Assembly: GCA_044224315.1 (NCBI GenBank)
Contig: JBGAKR010000005.1
Coordinates: forward strand, 62,001-126,000
Length of the DNA: 64,000 nt
Direction: 5' to 3'
Source: JAGXTF01 sp044224315
GTDB lineage: Bacteria > Bacteroidota > Bacteroidia > NS11-12g > UBA955
Shown here one piece after another: positions 52,550 to 61,099 of this stretch. Made by a program: the position numbers and the translations under genes. Each line of letters begins with the position of its first letter. The stretch's first letter is position 1. A model generated the notes under the pieces. That model searched no databases, had not been told where the DNA came from, and worked only from the letters and a program-made list of their open reading frames with translations.

Positions 52550-53107
52550 AGGAGGCGCGGAGGGTGGAGAGCGCAGAGAATGACGACGCTTCGCTTATTG
52601 ACTTTATTGATGGGCTCGCAGAGGGGGGGAGAACGCCGAGGGGGACAGCTTCGCTGGTTGGCTTTGGTGACGGAGGCGCGGAGGGGGGAGAGCGCAGAGA
52701 ATGACGACGCTTAGCTTATTGACTTTATTGATGGGCTCGCAGAGGGGGGGAGAACGCAGATGGGGACAGCTTTGCTGGTTGGCTTTTATGACGGAGGCGC
52801 GGAGGAGGGAGAGCGCAGAGAATGACGACGCTTCGCTTATTGACTTTATTGATGGGCTCGCAGAGGGGGGGAGAACGCAGGGGGGGACAGCTTCGCTGGT
52901 TGGCTTTAGTGACGGGGGCGCGGAGGTGGGAGAGCGCAGAGAATGACGACGCTTCGCTTATTGACTTTATTGATGGGCTCGCAGAGGGGGGGAAAACGCA
53001 GGGGGGGACAGCTTCGCTGGATGGCTTTAGTGACGGGGGCGCGGAGGTGCGGTTGACGCGGAGGGGACAGCTTCGCTGGTTGGCTTTAACGATGAGCTCG
53101 TAGAGGG
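52550..53107 (+). repeat. 121-bp tandem repeat, about 4.5 units
   Basis: The landmark TGACGACGCTT (one copy TGACGACGCTT with a changed next base) recurs at 52581, 52702, 52823 and 52944, exactly 121 bases apart. Each unit consists of two related halves of about 60 bases: one with GACGACGCTTCGCTTATTGA and one with GACAGCTTCGCTGGTTGGCT. The last partial unit ends at about 53107, just before the next gene. G far exceeds C on the plus strand. Because 121 is not a multiple of three, each unit shifts frame; the open frames of 63-93 codons here start M-T-T-L-R-L-L-T in different frames and are products of the repeat, not genes. Neither an insertion-sequence end nor a CRISPR spacer pattern is present. 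Confidence 0.9.
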
Positions 53108-53117
53108 TTTTTTACAC

Positions 53118-55418
53118 CTATTTTTTTATGACTTTGCTGCGAAAATTGCCTGCTGAAATTATATAAATTCCGGGGGGAAGGGAAGACAGATTTAACTGGA
53201 CTATGGATGATTTAGAGGTGGTGGTTTGCAGCAGTTTGCCGGTTAGATCCTGTATGGTTATGGTTTGGCAATTGGGGGGTGTTTCTACGTATAGAAGGTC
53301 GGTTGTGGGGTTGGGGTAGATTTTGAGGGGGCCGCTGCTTTCGTAGGTTTTTTGGCTAAGACCCCAGGCCCAGTGTTCTACCTTGTTCCATTCGGTGGTT
53401 ACCGGTTTTTGGTAATCGAAATAGATGTAGGCGCGGTTTGAGATTATTTGCCCTGGCTGGGTGGGTCTTTTGAGGGGGGCTTCGAAGGTTATATAGCCGC
53501 TATTTATAGTTTGTTCAGGATTCCCGGGCGGTAGTTTTATTCCTTCAAATGTCCATATGAGCACGTTGCCGGGCTCTACGCGAAGTTTGCAGGGGGTATG
53601 GCTGTAACCGGTCATTTGTACTTTGTAAAGGGGAAAATTGGGTACAAAGGTGTCTACGACTGTTACGTTAAAGGCAGTGTCGGTGCCTAGGTTTTGGAAA
53701 TGAATGGTATATTTTATTAAGGATACCGGATTGAATACCCGGCCTTCTGGATTTGAGTGCTTGGCATTGGGATCGTGGGCTGCAACTACTTTCTGCACCA
53801 GGGTATCTACATTGTTGCTGCTGTCTGAATCGCTGCCGGATAAATTTAATTTGCCTGTAAAAATTAATTTTCCGCCAATGCTCTTTTGTTTGCTAATATC
53901 GAATTGGACGGTAATCTTTCCCCTTTGGCGGGGCGGGATATTGGAGAGTTGGTAGACCAGTTTTTGGCCTGAATGTGATACTGGATTTACTGAAGATTTT
54001 TTATACGTTATGGAATCCGGGTAATTGAATTCTATGCCTATAGTTTCGGTGGTGGTGCCGGCGTTGTAGTAGTGCAGGTCATAGCTTTCGGTGAAACCCT
54101 GCTTGGCACGCGGGCCATAATGTCCGGTTATATTTAAGGCAAAATCGGGTTTATTTGCTGTGGTGGAATAGGCCAGCAATACATTGGATGTAGTAGTAGG
54201 GATATTTACAAGTGGACGAACACCACAAACGAAGGTACGGTTGCCAAAATATTTGTTGTAAAAATATACATTATACCGGTTGAGTGACACGGGTAAAACT
54301 ACAGAGTAGCGGCCACTGTCGTCGGTTTCGAAGGCAATGGTATCTATGCCATTGTTAAATACTCCATATACCCCGTTTCCAATTTTATCGGTGGGTAAAT
54401 CCAGGGTGCAATTGATATTTATATCCTCAAAAGCACGCCCCGAAACCAATCCAAACTGGGGAGGCAGTACCAAACCTAGGTTCACTTTATTGCCGTTGTT
54501 TTTGAATTTGTAATGATACACAACTCCGTTACTTCCTCTCAGTCCATCCGTGGGCCCATAAAGTGTATCCAATTTCTTAGAAAGGATGTTGTAATGCACA
54601 TATAAATTATTTGTGCCCACCAGCATTAAACTATTATCTGCAAATGCGCCTAAATAATTTGAAAGCGGAATTTTAATGCTATCCAGGAATGAAATTACAT
54701 TATTGTTATTCAAGCGATATAATTTAACTCCATTTAAAAAATACATAACCGTATCAACATCATTACTATAATTTATATCTATATTTTTTGTTAAACTGTC
54801 AAAACCTATTCCATTATAAACCCTTGTCTTACCTGCAAAAAAATACAGCCGGTCTACAAAACTTATCAGGTTATTGATTGCAACATTTTTATTGTAAATT
54901 TCAATTGCATTTAAGGATTTATCTACTTCCACAAGTACGTTGCTTGATTGGGTATTTTTCTGGCGCACAATATATAATTTATTATTTGCTACTGCCATTT
55001 CTCCACAAAAACTATTTGTAAAACCTTTTACGGTATCCCAATCTGTTCCGTTATAGCGCAATAAACCGGTATGCACATTTTGGGATGAGGCAATTTTGAA
55101 ATCTCCGCTTGCATAAACAAAGCCGTCAAATTCTATCATGTCGCTGAAGCTTACCGTGTCGCAAATGGTTATTTTTTTATATAGTTGCAATTTGGAGCCG
55201 CGGGCAATCCCTATATTGGCATTTTGGGATAAATTCCCGTTAGGAATTGCAAAAAATAAATTTCCGTTTTGTGACTTTACAACTGCAGGTACACCTGGGA
55301 AAATGGCCCTTTCGATTTGCTGCACCGCCCTGTATTCCTGGGCCTGGCTAGAAAAGAGTATTGTGCCCATTAGACACAATACAAACATTTTTTGAATCTT
55401 CCACATTTTCAATTCCAT
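53118..55418 (-). CDS. Large T9SS cargo protein with conserved-repeat (DUF7619-like) domain
   Basis: The 766-residue product has a signal peptide (ends F-S-S-Q-A-Q). The first half, about 30-320, contains repeated short segments and could be a propeller (D-G-F-V-Y-A-S-G-D-F-K-I). A domain at about 540-690 has H-D-P-N-A-K then I-K-Y-T-I-H-F-Q-N-L-G-T-D-T-A-F-N-V and I-S-N-R-A-Y-I-Y-F-D-Y, the pattern I know as the DUF7619/conserved-repeat domain of Bacteroidota surface proteins. The end is a T9SS type A domain (I-Y-P-N-P-T-T-D-L-L to V-I-K-K). It follows the trans-envelope protein gene by three bases, so the two may be co-transcribed. Probably cell-surface displayed; role unknown. Confidence 0.82.
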   Translation of the reverse strand: MELKMWKIQKMFVLCLMGTILFSSQAQEYRAVQQIERAIFPGVPAVVKSQNGNLFFAIPNGNLSQNANIGIARGSKLQLYKKITICDTVSFSDMIEFDGFVYASGDFKIASSQNVHTGLLRYNGTDWDTVKGFTNSFCGEMAVANNKLYIVRQKNTQSSNVLVEVDKSLNAIEIYNKNVAINNLISFVDRLYFFAGKTRVYNGIGFDSLTKNIDINYSNDVDTVMYFLNGVKLYRLNNNNVISFLDSIKIPLSNYLGAFADNSLMLVGTNNLYVHYNILSKKLDTLYGPTDGLRGSNGVVYHYKFKNNGNKVNLGLVLPPQFGLVSGRAFEDININCTLDLPTDKIGNGVYGVFNNGIDTIAFETDDSGRYSVVLPVSLNRYNVYFYNKYFGNRTFVCGVRPLVNIPTTTSNVLLAYSTTANKPDFALNITGHYGPRAKQGFTESYDLHYYNAGTTTETIGIEFNYPDSITYKKSSVNPVSHSGQKLVYQLSNIPPRQRGKITVQFDISKQKSIGGKLIFTGKLNLSGSDSDSSNNVDTLVQKVVAAHDPNAKHSNPEGRVFNPVSLIKYTIHFQNLGTDTAFNVTVVDTFVPNFPLYKVQMTGYSHTPCKLRVEPGNVLIWTFEGIKLPPGNPEQTINSGYITFEAPLKRPTQPGQIISNRAYIYFDYQKPVTTEWNKVEHWAWGLSQKTYESSGPLKIYPNPTTDLLYVETPPNCQTITIQDLTGKLLQTTTSKSSIVQLNLSSLPPGIYIISAGNFRSKVIKK

Positions 55419-55421
55419 ATT

Positions 55422-56834
55422 TTATTTTCCTAATTTCATGGCTACCAACATGCCCAATTCAAACCTCCTTCGGTCTACCCTGAAATCGCCGTAATAATTG
55501 GTGGCGCCCAATAGGGTGGGGTTTATGCGACTGGTAATACCAAAGGTGTACAGGCCCTCGTGGCGATATATACCCAGTGATATTGTGGAGGGAACATTGA
55601 TTGCATTTTTGAGCTCGGAAAATTTAAAATCGGTAAGAAAATTTATAGGATTGGGTTTGTACCACTTATCGCCAAAACGCACCTGGGGCGTTATTCCCAG
55701 CGCACCGCACAGTTCGTATTTGTATCCAAGTTTATGCGAATATCCAAACTGTAGTGGCACCGCTATTGTGGTAATATTTACTATGCTTTTCCATTCAATA
55801 TTGTATTGATTGGATGAATCTACTTTGATGTAGCCGGTTATTTTTCCATCTACATCTACCACAGGTACTTCCTCTATTTTGTAGCTATAATGAATTTTAT
55901 TGGTGGTTTGCATAAACTGAAAACCGCCGGTAGCTGTGAAATTTTTATATACATTTCCTTTTAATCCAAAGGCGAAGTAGGCACCTGTTAGCGGATTTAT
56001 GGCCGATTTAAACAGCTTGCTGTAATCTCGGTTTGTGTATTGCGGATTCATTTCGGGCAGCGTTACTTTTTGGGTTTCGTTTACCCAGCCCAGCGAGAAA
56101 TACAATTCGGGTTTGAATTGTTTCATAAAATTATATTTGGTCTTGTCATTTTCCTTTTTTGGTTTTTTCAAATCAATGGCGCGCGCATCAGCAAATGAAT
56201 CGAACGGCTTGGGATTATCCACTTTGGCTATTACCACAGGATCGGTCGCGGGGGGCACAACCGGTGGTGGCAGTATGGGTGTGGCAGGCTTTGTGGGTTG
56301 ACCGGAGTTTTTGGCAGTGTCTTTCGTGGGATTAGGCACTACGGCTATCGGGGATGGGTTAACAACCGGATTGGGCTGAATTGGATCGTTTTGCTTAGCC
56401 GGGGGTGTAGCGGGTTTAGGCGCTGGCGGCTGAGATTGGGGTGGGGTTTGCGGTGGGGTATTTTGGGTAAGGGTTGTATGGGCTGGGGGATTTGGTGCTG
56501 GATTTGGAGTTGGAGTTGGAGCTGGAGTAGTAGACTGTGCAGGGGTTTGCGCAGGGGGTTGGGTTTGGCCCTCGGTTTGGGCCGGGGTTTGGGGTTGGGT
56601 GGTTTTGGTTACAGGGGTGCTGCCCTTTTCATTTGGGGTGTATGCATAGTTGGCCACTATCAGGCCTATGATGGCCAAGCAACCTATGATGGCCGTGTTT
56701 ATCCACCAGAATATAATGCGCTTTTTGCGCTTTTGCTCCTCCAGTATGCGGGCCAGCATGCCTTCGGGCAGCGGACTTTTTGCACCTGCAAGGGCCTTTC
56801 GTAATTTATCATCCATATTGTTACGCAGCTCCAT
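55422..56834 (-). CDS. Trans-envelope protein: anti-sigma-like head, membrane segment, proline linker, barrel-like tail
   Basis: The 470-residue protein has four parts. Residues 1-38 are cytoplasmic and resemble the short N-terminus of Bacteroidota anti-sigma or sigma-linked proteins (L-R-K-A-L-A-G-A-K-S-P-L-P-E-G-M). A single membrane segment spans about 41-62. A Pro/Thr/Gln-rich stretch runs from about 70 to 205. A beta-rich domain from about 235 to the end resembles an outer-membrane barrel (L-Y-F-S-L-G-W-V-N-E; F-E-L-G-M-L-V-A-M-K-L-G-K). The linker is long enough to cross the periplasm. The start is supported by GGAGG five bases before the ATG. It overlaps the sigma factor gene by 14 bases. 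A signal relay from outer membrane to sigma factor is a plausible inference. Confidence 0.75.
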   Translation of the reverse strand: MELRNNMDDKLRKALAGAKSPLPEGMLARILEEQKRKKRIIFWWINTAIIGCLAIIGLIVANYAYTPNEKGSTPVTKTTQPQTPAQTEGQTQPPAQTPAQSTTPAPTPTPNPAPNPPAHTTLTQNTPPQTPPQSQPPAPKPATPPAKQNDPIQPNPVVNPSPIAVVPNPTKDTAKNSGQPTKPATPILPPPVVPPATDPVVIAKVDNPKPFDSFADARAIDLKKPKKENDKTKYNFMKQFKPELYFSLGWVNETQKVTLPEMNPQYTNRDYSKLFKSAINPLTGAYFAFGLKGNVYKNFTATGGFQFMQTTNKIHYSYKIEEVPVVDVDGKITGYIKVDSSNQYNIEWKSIVNITTIAVPLQFGYSHKLGYKYELCGALGITPQVRFGDKWYKPNPINFLTDFKFSELKNAINVPSTISLGIYRHEGLYTFGITSRINPTLLGATNYYGDFRVDRRRFELGMLVAMKLGK

Positions 56835-57411
56835 AACTGCCTCCTTTCATTTTATTTCTTAACCACTTACGTGCTTTAAATAGTTGTGTTTTACTTGTAC
56901 TTTCACTTACGCCCAATTCAGCGGCAATCTCGGCATGGCTTTTACCCTCTATGGCATACATGTTTAATACCAGCCTGAATCCGGGGGGCATTTGCTGCAT
57001 AAGTTGTACTACCTGCTCTACCTGAAATTCGGTATCATCGCTGTAATCCTCGTCGGGTTCCGATTCCAGTCCGGTATCCTCTATGTCTACCCACTGTATG
57101 CGGTTGGAAGCCTTTCGGATTTGGTTAATGCAAAAGTTGGCCATTACGCGGTAAGCCCAGGTTTGCAGCGAGGATTGTCCACCAAACTTGCGCACCTGCG
57201 CCAGAATATGCATAAATCCCTCCTGAAACATATCCTCGGCTTGCTCCTGGCTGGAGGCATAACGTCGGCATACGGTAAACAGCACGGCTCCGCTGTCTTC
57301 GTAAAACCGGGTTATAGCCCTCTCATCACCCGCTGCCAAGGCCTCGGGTAAGCTTTTATCCCTGGATATTTCGGTTTTTAACGCCAATAATTTCGAATCG
57401 GTGTAATACAA
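56821..57411 (-). CDS. RNA polymerase sigma-70 family factor, ECF type
   Basis: The 196-residue protein has ECF sigma regions 2 and 4. Region 2 includes Q-E-Q-A-E-D-M-F-Q-E-G-F-M-H-I and Q-T-W-A-Y-R-V-M-A-N. Region 4 includes M-P-P-G-F-R-L-V-L-N-M-Y-A-I-E-G-K-S-H-A-E-I-A-A-E-L and S-E-S-T-S-K-T-Q-L-F-K-A-R-K-W-L. It is likely regulated by the following membrane protein, with which its gene overlaps. Bases 56840-56844 (GGAGG on the minus strand), within its last codons, form the ribosome site of the next gene. Confidence 0.93.
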   Translation of the reverse strand: MYYTDSKLLALKTEISRDKSLPEALAAGDERAITRFYEDSGAVLFTVCRRYASSQEQAEDMFQEGFMHILAQVRKFGGQSSLQTWAYRVMANFCINQIRKASNRIQWVDIEDTGLESEPDEDYSDDTEFQVEQVVQLMQQMPPGFRLVLNMYAIEGKSHAEIAAELGVSESTSKTQLFKARKWLRNKMKGGSYGAA

Positions 57412-57540
57412 AATTCCGTTGCTTTCTTATTTAGAAACGACTGGAAAGCGAAAGTTGCCCCGATACGCGCAAATAAATCATTTTTTTTTGATACCCACTT
57501 CTGTATGGCACTAAATATGTAACAAGTGGGTAACCTGTAG

Positions 57541-57572
57541 TTGAAAACGCAACCCATACCACCCTATTTTTG
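57541..57572 (+). promoter_or_regulatory. Candidate promoter (TTG / TATTTTTG)
   Basis: TTG at 57541, a spacer of 21 bases and TATTTTTG at 57565-57572 fit the Bacteroidota form. The element contains a TTG codon in frame with the next gene, which argues for the later ATG at 57582. Confidence 0.45.
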
Positions 57573-57581
57573 AAACCGCAA

Positions 57582-58040
57582 ATGCACCGTATCGATACCC
57601 TTTTTTCAAGCCTTAAAAAATGTTTGCCCGCACTGCTGGGCCTTGCCCTGATGGCAGGGTTGCTTGGCTTTTCCAACCCGCAAAGTGCAAAAGGAACGTT
57701 GATAGAAATGAAATTGAATGCCAAAAATGATACGGCCTTCAGCTCTATTGAGGAATTCGAAAAAAACGATTCGCTGGTTTTTGTAAATCCCCTACACGCG
57801 CAGCAATACAAACTAATAAACTACGAACTGCGCTTGCTGGCCCGCCCCAAAGAATTGTATCACAATGTGATCCGCACAGCAGTAATTCCCAAAAGAGAAA
57901 TTAATAGATATTACACAAGTGCCGAAAATACGGTTACAGTTTTTTTCTCAGACATTCGCATTCAAAACCTGAAGGATAATCATATTTTGAAAGGGAAAGG
58001 AATACGATTTAAGTTGTTGAAGAGTTCAACAGCCAAGTAG
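57582..58040 (+). CDS. Hypothetical exported protein
   Basis: The product, from ATG 57582, has 152 residues with a hydrophobic segment at about 12-30 (L-P-A-L-L-G-L-A-L-M-A-G-L-L-G-F). The beta-rich body has Y-K-L-I-N-Y-E-L-R-L-L-A-R-P-K-E-L-Y, a tyrosine pair I-N-R-Y-Y, and V-T-V-F-F-S-D-I-R-I. The last part recalls one of the beta domains of gliding/T9SS protein GldM, but I am not confident. It is divergent from the sigma factor gene. Function unknown. Confidence 0.6.
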   Translation: MHRIDTLFSSLKKCLPALLGLALMAGLLGFSNPQSAKGTLIEMKLNAKNDTAFSSIEEFEKNDSLVFVNPLHAQQYKLINYELRLLARPKELYHNVIRTAVIPKREINRYYTSAENTVTVFFSDIRIQNLKDNHILKGKGIRFKLLKSSTAK

Positions 58041-58349
58041 TGCAAGGTGCAAAGTGCAATAGACAGCCTTTTAACAGCCAATTGTGAATTGTGAATTGTG
58101 TCCGCCCACCTATGGTGTGGCGGAGTGAATGAACAGCCAATTGCTTAATCGATTTTTGTCTCCACCCCTCACTAAACCCAGCATGAGGCGTTAGCCTCCC
58201 GTCAACTGTCACCTCCCCCGCCTCAGAAGCAGTCGCCCGCCCGGCGAAGCCATTCGGGTAAAGGCAAGCCTGCTCCCTGCCCTCTGCTCCCGCATGAGGC
58301 GTTAGCCTCCCCGGCTGTTTCTATTCCCCATTCCCTATTCCCCATTCCC
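58041..58349. repeat. Short dispersed repeats between the hypothetical gene and glyS
   Basis: No gene is seen here. The stretch has GTGAATTGTGAATTGTG direct repeats near 58085, several copies of AACAGCCAA, and two copies of GCATGAGGCGTTAGCCTCCC at 58181-58200 and 58292-58311. Each of the latter contains the hairpin GAGGC / GCCTC with loop GTTA. A run of CCCATTCCCTATTCCCCATT-like sequence ends it at 58348. AACAGCCAA also recurs on the other side of glyS at about 59939. Confidence 0.7.
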
Positions 58350-59879
58350 TCAAAGTTTGCGCAGCAAACTTTGAAGTCCGGTTTCTTCTTGGAGGATGGC
58401 TTTTAGCTCGGAGATTTTTACCCTTTTCTGTTCCATGCTGTCGCGGAAACGGATGGTTACATCTTCGTTGGCGGCCGAATCGTAGTCTACGGTTATGCAA
58501 ATGGGGGTACCGATTACGTCCATGCGGCGGTAACGTTTGCCTATGGTGTCTTTGTCTTCGATGTAGAGGTTGAAATCGAATTTCAGTTCGTCATAAATTT
58601 TCTGGGCCAGCTCTGGCAAACCATCTTTGCGCACCAGGGGCAGAATGGCGGCCTTTACAGGGGCCAGGGCAGGTGGAATGCGCAATACTACGCGGGTTTC
58701 ACCTTCTACCTGCTCTTCGGCATAGGCGGCACTCATTACCACCAAAAACAGGCGATCCAGTCCTACCGAAGTTTCTACCACGTAGGGCACAAAACTTTCG
58801 TTGGTTTCGGCGTCGAAATAGCGGAGTTTTTTGCCGCTGAATTCTTCATGACGGCCAAGATCAAAGTCGGTACGGCTGTGGATACCCTCTACCTCTTTAA
58901 ATCCAAATGGAAAATCGTATTCAATATCCACGGCTGCATTGGCATAGTGGGCCAGTTTTACGTGGTCGTGGTAGCGGTAACTATTAGGGTCGAAGCCCAG
59001 GGCCAGGTGCCATTTCAGGCGGGCGTCTTTCCAGTATTGGTACCATTCCAGTTCGGTGCCGGGTTTTACAAAAAACTGCATTTCCATTTGCTCAAATTCC
59101 TTCATGCGCATGATGAATTGGCGGGCAATGATTTCATTGCGGAAAGCTTTACCGGTTTGGGCAATCCCAAAGGGAAGCTTCATCCTACCGGTTTTTTGCA
59201 CGTTTAGGAAGTTTACAAATATTCCCTGGGCGGTTTCGGGGCGCAGGTACAGGGCTTCATCTGCCTCGGTGGCACTCATTTGGGTGCTGTACATGAGGTT
59301 AAACTGCCGCACATCGGTCCAGTTTTTACTGCCACTTACGGGGCACACAATGCCCAGCTCCTCAATCAGGTTTTTTATGATAGCCAGGTCGCCGCTTTCC
59401 AGTCCTTCTTTTAAAGTGCGGTCGATATTGTCGATAGAAGTTTGGTATTCCACCACGCGGGGGTTGGTGGTGCGGTACATGGTTTCGTCAAAAGTTTCGC
59501 CAAAGCGGCTTTTGGCTTTTTCTACTTCTTTGTTGATTTTCTGGCGAATTTTTTCCTGGTGTTCTTCCAGCAAAACATCGGCCCTGTAACGTTTTTTGCT
59601 GTCTTTGTTGTCAATCATGGGGTCGTTAAAACCATCCACGTGGCCGCTGGCTTTCCAGGTTTTGGGGTGCATAAATATGGCAGAATCCAGTCCCACGATG
59701 TTGTTGTGCAAACGGGTCATAGCTTCCCACCAAAAGCGGCGGATATTGTTGCGCAGTTCTACTCCGTTTTGGCCGTAATCATAAACAGCGGCCAGTCCGT
59801 CGTAGATTTCACTCGATTGAAATACAAACCCATACTCTTTGCAATGGGAAATTACCTTTTTAAAAAGCTCTTCACTCAT
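58350..59879 (-). CDS. glyS: Glycine--tRNA ligase (homodimeric type)
   Basis: The 509-residue enzyme has class II synthetase motifs of the single-chain GlyRS: S-S-E-I-Y-D-G-L-A-A-V-Y-D-Y-G near residue 20, L-R-P-E-T-A-Q-G-I-F-V-N-F (motif 2 region), F-R-N-E-I-I-A-R-Q-F-I-M-R-M-K-E-F-E-Q-M, and motif 3 with G-L-D-R-L-F. It charges tRNA-Gly. The ATG at 59879 was chosen because the family begins S-E-E-L-F-K-K-V-I-S-H; the frame remains open to 59984, but that part is translated from CAGTT-type repeats. Confidence 0.96.
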   Translation of the reverse strand: MSEELFKKVISHCKEYGFVFQSSEIYDGLAAVYDYGQNGVELRNNIRRFWWEAMTRLHNNIVGLDSAIFMHPKTWKASGHVDGFNDPMIDNKDSKKRYRADVLLEEHQEKIRQKINKEVEKAKSRFGETFDETMYRTTNPRVVEYQTSIDNIDRTLKEGLESGDLAIIKNLIEELGIVCPVSGSKNWTDVRQFNLMYSTQMSATEADEALYLRPETAQGIFVNFLNVQKTGRMKLPFGIAQTGKAFRNEIIARQFIMRMKEFEQMEMQFFVKPGTELEWYQYWKDARLKWHLALGFDPNSYRYHDHVKLAHYANAAVDIEYDFPFGFKEVEGIHSRTDFDLGRHEEFSGKKLRYFDAETNESFVPYVVETSVGLDRLFLVVMSAAYAEEQVEGETRVVLRIPPALAPVKAAILPLVRKDGLPELAQKIYDELKFDFNLYIEDKDTIGKRYRRMDVIGTPICITVDYDSAANEDVTIRFRDSMEQKRVKISELKAILQEETGLQSLLRKL

Positions 59880-59890
59880 GATTGAAGGCG

Positions 59891-59898
59891 CAAAGATA
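59891..59898 (-). promoter_or_regulatory. Candidate -7 element for glyS (TATCTTTG)
   Basis: TATCTTTG on the minus strand fits TAnnTTTG and is 11 bases before the glyS ATG at 59879. A -33 TTG is not evident; the upstream part is made of CAGTT-like repeats. Confidence 0.5.
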
Positions 59899-59903
59899 GA
59901 TAG

Positions 59904-60090
59904 CAGTTGACAGTTTACAGTTAAAAGTGTACAGTTGAACAGCCAAAATTTAGTTTGGAGTGGCCCCGGCTCAGCCGTGGCCATCGCGAGTAAAAACCTC
60001 GCGATTTAGAGTTGGGAGTTAGGAGTTGTTGATTAGTTGATTGTGGAGTTGGTTGTACTCCCCTTGTTGGTCTTTGCGCAGTGAGGCAAA
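59904..60090. other. Intergenic region with short repeats, no gene
   Basis: ACAGTT-type repeats (near 59910-59940), AACAGCCAA, and GAGTTGGGAGTTAGGAGTTG-like direct repeats (near 60010-60050) fill this stretch before the 21-bp array. No RNA gene or coding frame is supported. Confidence 0.5.
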
Positions 60091-60114
60091 TAAGCTAAAT
60101 CATGGAGGATGATT

Positions 60115-60765
60115 GCCTGCGGGATTTAGACCTCAAATACGTGGATTTCGACGTTCGCTGCGACGATTTTGACGTCCAGAACGTAGAATTCGACGTTCCC
60201 AACGTGGAATTTGACGTCCGCCACGTGGATTTCGACGTTCTCGACGTGGATTTTGACGTTCGCTACGACGATTTTGACGTCCGACACGTGGATTTTGACG
60301 TCCAGAACGTAGAATTCGACGTTCCCAACGTGGATTTTGACGTCCGACACGTGGATTTCGACGTTCTCGACGTGGATTTTGACGTTCGCTACGTGGATTT
60401 TGACGTCCGTCACGCGGATTTCGACGTTCTCAACGTGGAATTTGACGTTATTTACCCCGATTTTGAGGTTCGGAACCCCGAATTCTAGGTTAACTACCCC
60501 GTCATCTAGGTTCACTACCCCGATTTCGAGGTTCCCTACCCCAATTTCGAGGTTCATTACCCCAATTTCCAGGTTCCATACCCCGATTTCTAGGTTAACT
60601 ACCCCAATTTCTAGGTTCATTACCCCGATTTCCAGGTTCGCTACCCCGATTTTGAGGTTCAGAACCCCGAATTCTAGGTTAACTACCCCGACGTCCAGGT
60701 TCGCTACCCCGATTTTGAGGTTCGGAACCCCGAATTTGAGGTTCAGAACCCCGATTTAGTGTCTG
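60115..60765. repeat. 21-bp tandem array, 31 units in perfect register
   Basis: The core GATTT (or GAATT/GAATTT variant) recurs at 60123, 60144, 60165 and so on to 60753, which is 30 intervals of exactly 21 bases with no insertion or deletion. Units 1-16 (to about 60450) have the form CGTGGATTTTGACGTTC with ACGT on both sides of the core; units 17-31 have CCCCGATTTCGAGGTTC. In the first part ACGT occurs at 27 of 30 expected positions, spaced 12 and 9 in turn. Both strands stay open in some frame: plus 60102-60488 with acidic heptads such as F-D-V-R-H-V-D, and minus from 60755 to 60126 with N-V-E-I-H-V and N-L-E-I-G-V heptads. In-frame TAA stops at the two ends of the minus frame are in the same repeat phase. 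No start codon opens the whole minus frame. Confidence 0.9.
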
Positions 60766-61099
60766 CCATTCAGGAAGTCGACGAAAGGAATTCAGACATG
60801 CTTTTTCATTGTTTAAAATTCCCGTAATATTTCCCAAATCCACCCATCCCCTATTCCATGCAAAAGCAGCCTTATTGCAACAACCTACTGATGCAACCCA
60901 TTCATGAAAACACCCATCAAATGATTGCAACAAAGCACCCACTTTTTGCACTCCACCACCCCTGCTAATGGACTCATTTACAATCCATTAAAAAGCCGCA
61001 ATACTAATTCGTATACATCCGTTTGGATTTTGTTAATTGGATATGTATGTTCGTAAATATTATCAAAAACTTAAAACAAACACATTTACATTTTACCCT
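60766..61099 (+). other. Intergenic region before the DUF6161-like gene
   Basis: No gene is seen. TTGCAACAA occurs twice (near 60876 and 60926). An inverted repeat TAATGGA / TCCATTA (60966-60990, loop of 11) precedes an A-run. TTTG at 61022-61025 followed after 20 bases by TATGTTCG (61046-61053) is a weak promoter candidate for the gene at 61100. Confidence 0.4.

Noticed and set aside
52507..53103. Four overlapping open frames of 63-93 codons with similar starts
   Set aside because: They arise from the 121-bp repeat, whose length shifts the frame in each unit. No shared reading frame runs through the array.
56298..56804. Plus-strand frame of 168 codons rich in Gly and Trp
   Set aside because: It is the complement of the proline-rich linker of the trans-envelope protein.
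59880..59984. Upstream extension of glyS
   Set aside because: The added 35 residues are read from CAGTT-type repeats and are not part of the synthetase family.
60102..60488. Plus-strand frame of 128 codons in the 21-bp array as a gene
   Set aside because: It starts just before the array and consists almost wholly of F-D-V heptads; it stops when the second sub-family brings TAG into frame, so it follows the repeat and not a protein.
60115..60765. Resemblance of the 21-bp array to a CRISPR array
   Set aside because: There are no unique spacers of 30-40 bases; every base belongs to the repeat. No cas genes are in the window.
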